Shown here piece by piece: positions 30,805-37,735 of a stretch of DNA of 37,735 bases (its first letter is position 1; each line of letters begins with the position of its first letter). The position numbers and the translations under genes were made by a program. The DNA is from Acidobacteriota bacterium. Lineage in GTDB: Bacteria; Acidobacteriota; Thermoanaerobaculia; Multivoradales; J023. The stretch is from assembly GCA_029263315.1 (NCBI GenBank), contig JAJCXR010000055.1:188195-225929 (forward strand), read 5' to 3'. Below the pieces are notes generated by a model that ran no database searches, had not been told where the DNA came from, and was given only the letters and a program-made list of their open reading frames with translations.

Positions 30805-33561
30805 ATGAGCAGCGAGCGCTGGCAAGAGATCGAAACCCTCTTTCATCTCGCCAGTGGGCTTCCCGAGGCTGAGCGGGGCGCCTTGCTCGATCATCGCTGT
30901 GGCGACGATGACGCCATGCGCCGGGAAGTCGAGAGCCTATTGGCGGCCGACGCGCAAGTCTTCAATCAGCTCGAGCGGACGGTGGAGGGGGTCTTCAGCC
31001 TGGCCGCCGCGGAGGCCGGGGACGAGCCCTTGGAGCGCCAGCGCATCGGCCCCTATCGCGTCCTGCGGGAGCTCGGGCGGGGAGGTCTGAGCACTGTTTT
31101 CTTGGGCCAGCGGGACGACGAAGACTTTCCCCTCAAGGTGGCCATCAAGGTGGTCAAGCGGGGCATGGACACGCAGGACATCCTGCGCCGCCTGCGCCAA
31201 GAGCGGCGTATTTTGGCCTCCCTCGATCATCCCAACATCTCCCGCATGATGGATGGCGGCAGCACCGAGGATGGGTTGCCTTACTTCATCATGGAGTACA
31301 TCGAGGGCCAGACCATCGAGGCCTACTGTGAGAGCCAGGACCTGGACATCGATCAGCGCCTGGAGCTATTCACCCAGGTTTGCGGCGCCGTCCACTATGC
31401 CCACCAGAGCTTGATCGTGCACCGGGACATCAAACCGGGCAACTTGATGGTGACCCAAGACGGCATCCCCAAGCTGTTGGACTTCGGCATCGCCAAGCTG
31501 ATGGCCCCCGACAGTGCCGACACCCCGGCCCTGGCGGCCGCCACCGCCACCGCCGCCGGTCTGCGCCTGTTCACCCCGGAGTACGCCAGCCCGGAGCAAG
31601 TGCGTGGCCAGCCCTTGACCACCGCCACCGATGTCTATTCCCTCGGCGTGCTGCTCCATCGCTTGCTCACCGGGGTCCTGCCCTACGAGGTCAATCGCCA
31701 GAGCTTGACGGATATCGAACGTGTCGTCTGTGAGCAAGCGCCCGAGCGTCCCAGCGCCCTGGTCGCCCGTTTGGCGGGGCAGCGCCGGGTCATGCGCCTT
31801 GCCGGAAGCCCGGATGAGGGAGTCGCCGATGGAGATACCGATGGCGATACCGAGGCCGGTAGGGCGCAGCCGAACGGCGCCGCGTTGCCCGCCGCCAAGC
31901 TGGCCCGGCGGCTGCGCGGTGATCTCGACAACATCGTGCTCATGGCGCTGCGCAAGGAGCCGCAGCGACGCTATGCCTCGGCCCAGCAACTGGCCGACGA
32001 CCTGCGCCGTCACCGTGAAGGGCTGCCGGTGGCGGCCCGGCGCGACACGGTCGGCTATCGTGCCAGCAAGTTCATTCGACGCAATCGCTGGGGAGTCCTT
32101 GCCGCCTCCCTGCTCTTCGTCAGCCTGCTGGCCGGCATGCTCGCCACGATGCATCAGGCAAGGTTGGCACAGCGGGAAAAGATGCGGGCAGAGCGACACT
32201 TGGAGATTGCCGAGGCCCAGCAGGAGAGGGCGGAGCGGGTATCCAACTTTCTCGTCGATGTCTTTGAGATTGCCGACCCGGGCGAGGCGAGAGGCAACGA
32301 AGTCACGGCCCGCGAGTTGCTCGACAAGAGTGCCGAGCGGATTGCCCACGAGCTCGAGGAAGAGCCGGAAGTGCAGTCGGCGATGATGGATACTATGGGT
32401 ACGGTGTACCGCAAATTGGGTCTCTATCCGAAGGCCGAGAGTCTACTTCGCCAAGCTTTGACTATTCGCCAGAGAGTCTTTGGCGGCGAGCATCTCAGGG
32501 TGGCGGAAAGCCTTGACAACTTGGGCTCTGTGGAGCGGATTCAAGGAAACTATGAGAGTGCTCGGCAGCGATTCGACGAAGCCTTGCGACTGAGGCGTCA
32601 GCTATTGGGGAACAGGCATCCCCTGGTAGCGGAGTCGCTCAATAATTTGGCGGTTCTGGAGGATGCACAAGGTAACTACGATGTCGCAGAGTCGCTTTTC
32701 AACCAAGCATTGACGGTCCGTCTTGAGGTTCTCGGAGAGAATCATCCGGAAGTGGCGGAGACACTCAATAACTTAGCAGTGATCAACTATCGTCGCAGGC
32801 GTTTTCAGGAGGCAGAGCCGCTCTTTCGCCGTGCTTTGGAGATTCGGCGGAACGACTACAAGGGGGATAGTCATCCGCGCATCGCAACGACGCTCAGCAA
32901 CTTGGCGGCGGTCTATCAGGAGTTGGGGCGCCTCGAAGATTCCGAAAAGACCCTGCTGGAGGTAGTCGAAATGAGCCGAGAGATGTGGGGCGAATACTAT
33001 CCTGGCTTAGGGACAAGCCTCAGCAATCTTTCGTATCTTCGACGCTTGCGCGGTGATCTCCAAGGTGCTGCGATGGCGAATCGCGAGGCAATGGAGATCT
33101 TTCGTCGGACGTTGAAGCCGGATCACCCAAACTTCATGACCCTGACCTACAACAGCGGGGAGATCCTCCGCGATCTCGGCGAACGCGAAGCGGCAAGGGG
33201 TGCCTTCGAAGAGAGTCTGGCGCTCAGGCGGCAGCTTCTGCCGCCTGATCATCTGCGCCTTTCTTACCCCTTGACACAGTTGGGTCGGTTGGCATTCGAA
33301 GAGGGCGATCTGAACCAAGCCAAGAATCTATTGAGCCAGGCATTGCGCCTGCAAGAGCCGCAATTGCCCCAAGATGACTTGGATTTGGCAGAGACCAGAG
33401 CCTGGCTTGGGCTTGCCTTAGTTTCTTCCCAGCCGGAAGAGGCGGTGGAGCTCATCCAGGTTGCATTGTGGCACCTTGCAGAATCCGGCGAGTTGAGGAA
33501 AAGCTGTCTGACCGCTCTGGCCGAGCTCGGGATTCAATCCGATTCAGACAAGTCGTCTTGA
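30805..33561 (+). CDS. Transmembrane Ser/Thr protein kinase with TPR repeats
   Basis: A 918-residue PknB-type kinase. After an N-terminal helical region come the Gly-rich loop LGRGGLSTVFLG, VAIK with Lys115, HRDIKPGN with Asp208, DFGIAK and PEYASPEQV, so it looks catalytically active. An insert rich in Asp/Gly/Thr (about 335-355) lies in the C-lobe. One membrane segment spans about 430-449. The outer part, from about 525, holds 42-residue TPR units (for example HPLVAESLNNLAVLEDAQGNYDVAESLFNQAL), like the kinesin-light-chain type. Such kinases sense signals or recruit partners through the TPR part. It is paired with the ECF sigma factor. Base use shifts toward A/T in the TPR half. Confidence 0.93.
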   Translation: MSSERWQEIETLFHLASGLPEAERGALLDHRCGDDDAMRREVESLLAADAQVFNQLERTVEGVFSLAAAEAGDEPLERQRIGPYRVLRELGRGGLSTVFLGQRDDEDFPLKVAIKVVKRGMDTQDILRRLRQERRILASLDHPNISRMMDGGSTEDGLPYFIMEYIEGQTIEAYCESQDLDIDQRLELFTQVCGAVHYAHQSLIVHRDIKPGNLMVTQDGIPKLLDFGIAKLMAPDSADTPALAAATATAAGLRLFTPEYASPEQVRGQPLTTATDVYSLGVLLHRLLTGVLPYEVNRQSLTDIERVVCEQAPERPSALVARLAGQRRVMRLAGSPDEGVADGDTDGDTEAGRAQPNGAALPAAKLARRLRGDLDNIVLMALRKEPQRRYASAQQLADDLRRHREGLPVAARRDTVGYRASKFIRRNRWGVLAASLLFVSLLAGMLATMHQARLAQREKMRAERHLEIAEAQQERAERVSNFLVDVFEIADPGEARGNEVTARELLDKSAERIAHELEEEPEVQSAMMDTMGTVYRKLGLYPKAESLLRQALTIRQRVFGGEHLRVAESLDNLGSVERIQGNYESARQRFDEALRLRRQLLGNRHPLVAESLNNLAVLEDAQGNYDVAESLFNQALTVRLEVLGENHPEVAETLNNLAVINYRRRRFQEAEPLFRRALEIRRNDYKGDSHPRIATTLSNLAAVYQELGRLEDSEKTLLEVVEMSREMWGEYYPGLGTSLSNLSYLRRLRGDLQGAAMANREAMEIFRRTLKPDHPNFMTLTYNSGEILRDLGEREAARGAFEESLALRRQLLPPDHLRLSYPLTQLGRLAFEEGDLNQAKNLLSQALRLQEPQLPQDDLDLAETRAWLGLALVSSQPEEAVELIQVALWHLAESGELRKSCLTALAELGIQSDSDKSS

Positions 33562-33603
33562 CTGGAATCAAGAGAAACGCCGACGATTGCCTGATTGCTG
33601 TCG

Positions 33604-35019
33604 TCAGCCATCGCATTTTCCCACCAGAATCCGTATGTCATCGCCTCCCACCTTGTCCGACGTCGAGGAGCTGAAAGTCGAGTAGGCATCGTAGAGAAGT
33701 TGGCCGGTGCAGGTCGATTGAGCCTCCACGAAGATCCTGTGGACTCCCTTGCTACGCCCCATGGCACAGGCGACCGGTGGCGATGCATTACCGCAAGGCA
33801 GGATGGCGACGGCGCCATTTGGCGTGCTGGACGGCGCGGCGCTCGACTCGTATTCGAGCCGCACCGTGGCGCCGGAAACCATATCGGCGGTGGCACCCGG
33901 AGCACTAAAGAGAGTGCCGAAGGTGACGGCGTGGTCGATACGGTCGATTCCATCGTTCGATTGCAGCCCGGTCAGTGCGCCAAAAACGGGGGCGCCATCG
34001 ACCGTGAAGTTGACTGCGTCGAGAATCGAGGCGCGGTCTTTTTTTGTGGTGGCGGCGGCGGCCAAGTCGACCTCATACTCACCGGTGAACACGGCGCTAC
34101 CGCCACATTCCATGGCACAGCTTTCGATGCCTGTACCTTCAAACGGGATCTCGGATCCACTGACGACGATGACGTTGCTTTCCGTCTGAGCAACCTGCCA
34201 GCAGCCGACATTGGGAGTCAGACTGGAGCGTCCGGACGCCGTCACCTCCAGCAACGGGCTGAGGATTCCCGTGCGGCGATACTCAATATCATGGGTTCCG
34301 CCACAGGTACCCTCGCTGTCTGGAAAGTCTTCCTTCTCGGTCCGCAAGGTCCAGAAACAGGAGCAGCCGGTCGCCTCATCGACGGTGCCCCCGAGGCTGC
34401 GTATTTGCCATTGCAGGCCATAGATGTCGCCGTACAACTCGGGATAGGTCTGAGCTGCCCAGCCCAAGGGGTCCGTGGCTCCCGCCGCCTCGGCTTGCGC
34501 CAGGGCATCGGCCATTTGACGGGAGAGGACAATCATTTCCGGGGCGGAGATGCCGCCGCGGAGGTTGAATTCGCAGCTCTCCGGGCCGTCGCATTGCAGC
34601 CCCACCTGGAGCGGATAACTGGCCGCCAAGGCGACGCCATCGGCATCGCTCAAGTGGCTGTCGTGGTGTTGCGGTCGTGCCGGAGCTGCGACCAGGGCAT
34701 TGGGCAGCTCTTCGACGGATACCTCGCCGGGATGCGGCAGCAGCCAGGATGAACCGACGACCTCACCGTTACGGTCGGTGAGGCTCAAGAACACCGGCTC
34801 GTCGGCGGCAAGGTCGTCGCCCCATGCGACGCTGACCAGAACATCGAAATCCGCGGCTTCGACACCGAGGATAGTGGCGGCATAGGAGGTCGGCGGCGAA
34901 GCCGCTTGCGCCGCCGCGGCGCGGCTAGGCAGATCAAGAAACGAGATCAAGGCAATGGCCAGGATGAGGCTGGATTCGACGGGGCGACGGTGACGGGGTC
35001 TGGGATGAAATGTACCCAT
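33604..35019 (-). CDS. Secreted Cys-containing protein of unknown function
   Basis: A 471-residue protein with a signal peptide (SSLILAIALISFLDLPSRAAAAQA). The mature part has many cysteines in short patterns (CDGPESC, GCSCFW, SCAMECGGS, PCGN, PVACAM, STC, KCDG), so disulfides are likely. The strand-rich stretch VSVAWGDDLAADEPVFLSLTD and repeated VVGSSWLL-like segments suggest beta structure. I do not recognise a family. The ATG at 35019 has AAGGAGC upstream. It begins 68 bp after the di-heme cytochrome gene on the same strand, so the two are probably cotranscribed. It is convergent with the kinase gene, 42 bp away. Confidence 0.75.
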   Translation of the reverse strand: MGTFHPRPRHRRPVESSLILAIALISFLDLPSRAAAAQAASPPTSYAATILGVEAADFDVLVSVAWGDDLAADEPVFLSLTDRNGEVVGSSWLLPHPGEVSVEELPNALVAAPARPQHHDSHLSDADGVALAASYPLQVGLQCDGPESCEFNLRGGISAPEMIVLSRQMADALAQAEAAGATDPLGWAAQTYPELYGDIYGLQWQIRSLGGTVDEATGCSCFWTLRTEKEDFPDSEGTCGGTHDIEYRRTGILSPLLEVTASGRSSLTPNVGCWQVAQTESNVIVVSGSEIPFEGTGIESCAMECGGSAVFTGEYEVDLAAAATTKKDRASILDAVNFTVDGAPVFGALTGLQSNDGIDRIDHAVTFGTLFSAPGATADMVSGATVRLEYESSAAPSSTPNGAVAILPCGNASPPVACAMGRSKGVHRIFVEAQSTCTGQLLYDAYSTFSSSTSDKVGGDDIRILVGKCDG

Positions 35020-35087
35020 GGTCAGCTCCTTGGTTCTTAGATGAGGGTGCAATAGATGATGGCAAGTGGGGTGTCGAGGACGGTGGC

Positions 35088-36494
35088 TCAAAGGGAGTCG
35101 AGAAAGGTCAAAAGGGCTTGCCGCTCGTCCTCGGTCAGTGCCACAAAGAGGTCCCGCGAAACCTGGCCTTCACCGCCGTGCCAAAGGATCGCCTCTTCAG
35201 CGCTACGGGCCCGTCCGTCGTGCAGCAGGCGAACCTGCCCGCTGACGGTGTTGAGCAAGCCCAATCCCCAGAGCGGCGCGGTACGCCACTCGCTGCCGGT
35301 GGCCCGATGCTCAGCCCGGCCGTCGGCCAAGGCCTGGCCCATGTCGTGCAGCAACAGGTCAGTATAGGGTCGAATCACCTGACGGGACAGCTCGGGAAGG
35401 TCGGCCACCTCGCCGGTCTCGAAACGGGGTTGGTGGCAGTGCTGGCAACCGACGGCGGTGAACAGAGCCTTGCCCCTGCGCACCTTTTGGTCCTGCCATC
35501 GGCGGCGGGCGGGAACCGAGAGCAGACGGGTGTAGAGGGTCAAACGCTCCACCTGATGACGGCTGAGCTCGTAAGCTCCGCCGGCCTGCGACGGTGCTTC
35601 GAGCACTGGATGGCTCAAGCCCAAGTCCTCCCGCAGGGCGGTGGCGTTCTGCTGCCGCAGGCTGGGTTGACCCGCTTTCCAACCAAATCGACCGAGACTC
35701 AGTTGGCCGTTGGACCGATCCGGAACGCGGTTGACTCGCCCCGAGATGCCGTCACCATCGACATCGTCGGGGTCGGCATGGGCCAGCACCGCCATTTCGG
35801 GAATGGCTTCCAGCAGACCCAGCCCGACGAGGGCCGAGGGCATACGTACCGAAGTGCGGGCATTTGCCGCCAATGGACCGTCGGCCAGGTCATCGAGACG
35901 GTAGCTGGGGCGCCGCAGCGAGTAGATGGTGCCGTCGGCGTAGTGGCCCGTCAGCTCCTCGTAGCGCACCGTCAAATGGCCCTCGGGCCGATTCCCCGGC
36001 ACCGCCGCGGTTTGCAGTTGGCCGCCATAGGTCGGTTCTTCTAAAGAGCGACCGTCCGCCGTCTCGGCGCTGAGGCGGACGAGCAAAGGTGGCTCTGGCT
36101 GCTGACGGGCGCTGCGTCCGTCCTTGAAGTGGCAGGAGCTGCAGGATTCGGCGTTGAAGAGGGGGCCGATTCCCTTGCCGCCACCTTCCATGGCGACCGG
36201 TTGGGTGAAGAGCCGTTTGCCTTGACGAAAGGGATTCCAGCGCAGTTTATCCATGTTACGGACGGGTCTACCGAAGGCATTGTGGTGGGTATCGAAGACG
36301 GTTCCGCTGCCGGCGGACAGCTCTTCAGGGTCCGCTGTGGACAAATCCCTGGGGCTAGGGCGAACGGCGCCGGGCTTACCTTCGGCTGCCCCGAGGGGCA
36401 CCCAGGGAGCGATGAGGAGAAGGAGCAAGAGGCCGTGGAAAGTTGCTTCAAAGCGGTGTCGCAGGGTCTGCGGTGCATTGGATGAGATCGACAT
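35088..36494 (-). CDS. Di-heme c-type cytochrome oxidoreductase (DUF1111/DHOR family)
   Basis: A 468-residue exported protein. The signal peptide has the core LLLLLLIAPWVPLGAA. Two c-type heme sites are visible: CSSCH at 118-122 and CQHCH at 350-354. The surrounding sequence matches the DUF1111 di-heme oxidoreductase family: FNAESCSSCHFKDGR, ADPDDVDGDGISGRVN, LGRFGWKAGQPSL, and PLWGLGLLNTVSG. These are periplasmic proteins often called thiol oxidoreductases, with electron-transfer roles that are not settled. GGAGG lies 6 nt before the ATG; an earlier in-frame start has none. A secreted protein gene follows on the same strand. Upstream lies an intrinsic terminator, so this is the first gene of a two-gene unit. 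Confidence 0.9.
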   Translation of the reverse strand: MSISSNAPQTLRHRFEATFHGLLLLLLIAPWVPLGAAEGKPGAVRPSPRDLSTADPEELSAGSGTVFDTHHNAFGRPVRNMDKLRWNPFRQGKRLFTQPVAMEGGGKGIGPLFNAESCSSCHFKDGRSARQQPEPPLLVRLSAETADGRSLEEPTYGGQLQTAAVPGNRPEGHLTVRYEELTGHYADGTIYSLRRPSYRLDDLADGPLAANARTSVRMPSALVGLGLLEAIPEMAVLAHADPDDVDGDGISGRVNRVPDRSNGQLSLGRFGWKAGQPSLRQQNATALREDLGLSHPVLEAPSQAGGAYELSRHQVERLTLYTRLLSVPARRRWQDQKVRRGKALFTAVGCQHCHQPRFETGEVADLPELSRQVIRPYTDLLLHDMGQALADGRAEHRATGSEWRTAPLWGLGLLNTVSGQVRLLHDGRARSAEEAILWHGGEGQVSRDLFVALTEDERQALLTFLDSL

Positions 36495-36555
36495 GGGGAC
36501 CTCCGGTGAGGAGATAGGCCAAGCAAGAGGAGGTGATGGCAACAAAAGAGTCCAA

Positions 36556-36597
36556 GCAAAAAGAGGGATCCGCCGCCGCAGGCCGGCGACGGATCCC
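36556..36597 (-). terminator. Intrinsic terminator on the minus strand
   Basis: Arms of 14 nt (36584-36597 and 36565-36578) pair with one C-A mismatch around a 5-nt loop. On the minus strand the stem is followed by TCTTTTTGC. It starts 9 bp after the stop of the secreted-protein gene at 36607-37341 and separates it from the cytochrome gene. Confidence 0.88.
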
Positions 36598-36606
36598 ATG
36601 AAAGGG

Positions 36607-37341
36607 TCAGGGCATGACCGACGCCGAGCTCATGGTCAACGACGTGGCATGACCCACGATGTCGATACCATCGAACCCTGTGTAGGCGTAGTGGCCATCA
36701 CCCTTGACCTCCTCTTGCAAGCGAATCTCGTCCCCCTCGAGCTGGGTTCCGTCCGCCAGACGGAGGGTGCGAACCTCGTTCAAGCCCAGCTCCCATTCAC
36801 AGCCGCCATTGGCCATGCGAAAGTGGAAGCCCCAGAATCCGATCAGCCACATCATCACGTCTTCGTCGTGGGTGGGAATCCAAAAGGCGGTGTCGCCATC
36901 GCCGATGCCGCCAACACCGCCCTGAAGAACACCGCCGTTGTAAACCAGCAGGCTGTAGCTACGACCCTCGTCGGCCCCGGTGAAGGTGGCGGAGATGGCC
37001 AGGTCGCCATCGTCGCCTCGGCGTACGGAGTTGGTGGCAGTGACTTCACCTTCGGAACGGGCAGAAGCGGTCAAGAAGTTGCCGCCGTCGGGATCTTCGT
37101 CGATGCTCATGGTGGAGGTCCAAGTGATGCCCTCGGAGAAGGAGGCGGACACGCCATCGGTTTTGCCGTCGATGTTGTCGATGATGATGTGGCCGTCCCC
37201 GGCGACGGATAGATTGGCCGCGCCGAGGGCACAGTGCTCGATGCCGTCGAGCTCGGCACAGTCGCCTTGGGCGAAGGCGACGACAGGGGCCAGGCTGAGG
37301 AGCAAGGCGAGGGAGGCACGGCGGAGGTAACGAAAGGTCAT
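36607..37341 (-). CDS. Secreted protein of unknown function
   Basis: A 244-residue protein with a signal peptide (RRASLALLLSLAPVVAFAQG). The mature part is acidic and rich in Gly, Ser and Thr (GDGHIIIDNIDGKTDGVS, SIDEDPDGGNFLTASA), with alternating strands that suggest a beta-sandwich. Cysteines occur as CAELDGIEHC near the start plus one in GGCEWELG. I do not recognise a family. GGAGA lies 7 nt upstream of the ATG. It is followed by its own intrinsic terminator, so it is a single-gene unit. Confidence 0.75.
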   Translation of the reverse strand: MTFRYLRRASLALLLSLAPVVAFAQGDCAELDGIEHCALGAANLSVAGDGHIIIDNIDGKTDGVSASFSEGITWTSTMSIDEDPDGGNFLTASARSEGEVTATNSVRRGDDGDLAISATFTGADEGRSYSLLVYNGGVLQGGVGGIGDGDTAFWIPTHDEDVMMWLIGFWGFHFRMANGGCEWELGLNEVRTLRLADGTQLEGDEIRLQEEVKGDGHYAYTGFDGIDIVGHATSLTMSSASVMP

Positions 37342-37446
37342 GGGATGTCTCCTTGAAAAACAGTTGATGTTTCCTACTGTCCTCCAAGGGCGGAAGCCAT
37401 TTCGTTTTTCCCTCACCGGTCGATGAATTTTTCTCAGGCATGGCTT

Positions 37447-37533
37447 GGTGGAGGTGCCAGGCACCTGTTGGACGATCCTTCTATCTGCCTGCCCGGTGGA
37501 GGTGCCAGGCACCTGTTGGACGATCCTTCTATC
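37447..37533. repeat. 39-bp direct repeat, two copies, with internal palindrome
   Basis: Identical 39-bp copies occupy 37447-37485 and 37495-37533, 9 bp apart. Each contains AGGTGCCAGGCACCT, a palindrome with 7-bp arms around one base. Motifs of the form GGTGCC-N-GGCACC are REP-like and often occur near REP-associated transposases. Confidence 0.85.
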
Positions 37534-37578
37534 AGCCTAGATCTACTCTGTTTGAGGGGCACTCCAGCCTCCACTTGG

Positions 37579-37735
37579 GCAGAGGAGGGAAGGCCGTCCG
37601 GCGTCCCGGAGGGACGAAATGTCCTAGCGAGCGAATTTATTCGCTCGTCAACGGTCGAGCTGCGGACATCCAGCTGATCTTGGCGTCGAAGAAAATCCCC
37701 TCTCGTCCCCCTCTCTAGCTCTAGCAGAGGAGGGA
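37579..37735. repeat. 12-bp direct repeat reaching the window end
   Basis: GCAGAGGAGGGA occurs at 37579-37590 and again at 37724-37735, the last bases of the window. A second copy of the longer hairpin unit may therefore start at the right edge. Confidence 0.5.
37603..37647. repeat. Two hairpins in the REP-like region
   Basis: GTCCC-GGA-GGGAC at 37603-37615 and the longer palindrome CGAGCGAAT-TT-ATTCGCTCG at 37628-37647. Together with the outer pair ATGTCC (37618-37623) and GGACAT downstream they could form a larger folded structure. Confidence 0.6.

Larger units (their letters stand above)
37342..37735. other. Intergenic region with REP-like elements, no gene
   Basis: No credible coding region is present; the short open frames here only translate the repeats. 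The stretch holds the 39-bp direct repeat, a long palindrome and a 12-bp motif that recurs at the window edge, all listed separately. Confidence 0.6.

Noticed and set aside
37447..37533. Possible CRISPR array
   Set aside because: There are only two repeat units with a 9-bp spacer, and the repeat carries a near-complete palindrome typical of REP elements. No cas gene is present.
37423..37718. Short plus-strand open frames in the right-edge repeats
   Set aside because: They only translate the repeats (repeated CQAPVGRSFY), lack a ribosome binding site and differ from any known family.

Overview
The window is GC-rich bacterial chromosome from a diderm (Gram-negative type) organism. Evidence for an outer membrane is a PagL-type lipid A deacylase, a lipopolysaccharide-core-like glycosyltransferase and several proteins with signal peptides. 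The VWA protein with a GWxTD-like region, the TIGR02999-type sigma factor next to a Ser/Thr kinase with TPR repeats, and the many secreted proteins together suggest Acidobacteriota (Thermoanaerobaculia-like). This assignment is inferred from gene content; no 16S rRNA gene is present.

Layout. (1) 1-3934: end of the division/cell-wall cluster, murC (partial)-ftsQ-ftsA-ftsZ, closed by a strong hairpin. (2) 3990-8677: envelope and housekeeping genes: a WaaE-like glycosyltransferase, a PagL homolog with its catalytic triad, a Trm112-like small protein, an APC permease and an unidentified lipoprotein. (3) 8617-12771, minus strand: methionine operon metX-metB-aspartokinase, preceded by a sigma70-type promoter and a clear SAM-I (S-box) riboswitch. 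(4) 12857-13517: a MazEF-type toxin-antitoxin pair with two abutting palindromes in its promoter region, followed by about 500 bp that holds only a gene-fragment-like reading frame. (5) 14015-15417, minus strand: serS followed at once by tRNA-Ser(UGA). (6) 15646-22677: a tightly overlapping five-gene operon for a surface glycan: a polytopic membrane protein, a GT-C-type glycosyltransferase and three GT2 enzymes. (7) 22772-26545, minus strand: a large secreted GH99-like protein with three copies of a roughly 100-residue repeat and one FN3 domain, then a YhaM-type exoribonuclease. (8) 26724-33561: VWA/GWxTD protein and secreted partner, then an ECF sigma factor and a membrane Ser/Thr kinase with TPR repeats. 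(9) 33604-37341, minus strand: two secreted proteins of unknown function around a di-heme c-type cytochrome of the DUF1111 family, with an intrinsic terminator. (10) 37342-37735: no gene, but REP-like palindromic direct repeats.

How the parts work together: regions 1 and 5 are core cell-cycle and translation functions. Region 3 is a feedback-controlled methionine branch: aspartate kinase, homoserine acylation and cystathionine formation, switched by SAM. Regions 2, 6 and 7 concern the cell surface: lipid A trimming, core glycosylation, glycan assembly and possible glycan cleavage. Regions 8 and 9 are signalling and secreted redox functions.

The strongest second-look items are the SAM riboswitch with a duplicated P1 arm near the ribosome binding site, the triple cysteine-framed repeat on the GH99-like protein, the glycan operon with extracytoplasmic beta domains on both membrane proteins, the composition shift inside the kinase gene, and the REP-like array at the right edge. 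I did not find a clear, wholly new multi-gene system; the region 6 operon and the region 9 redox unit come closest.
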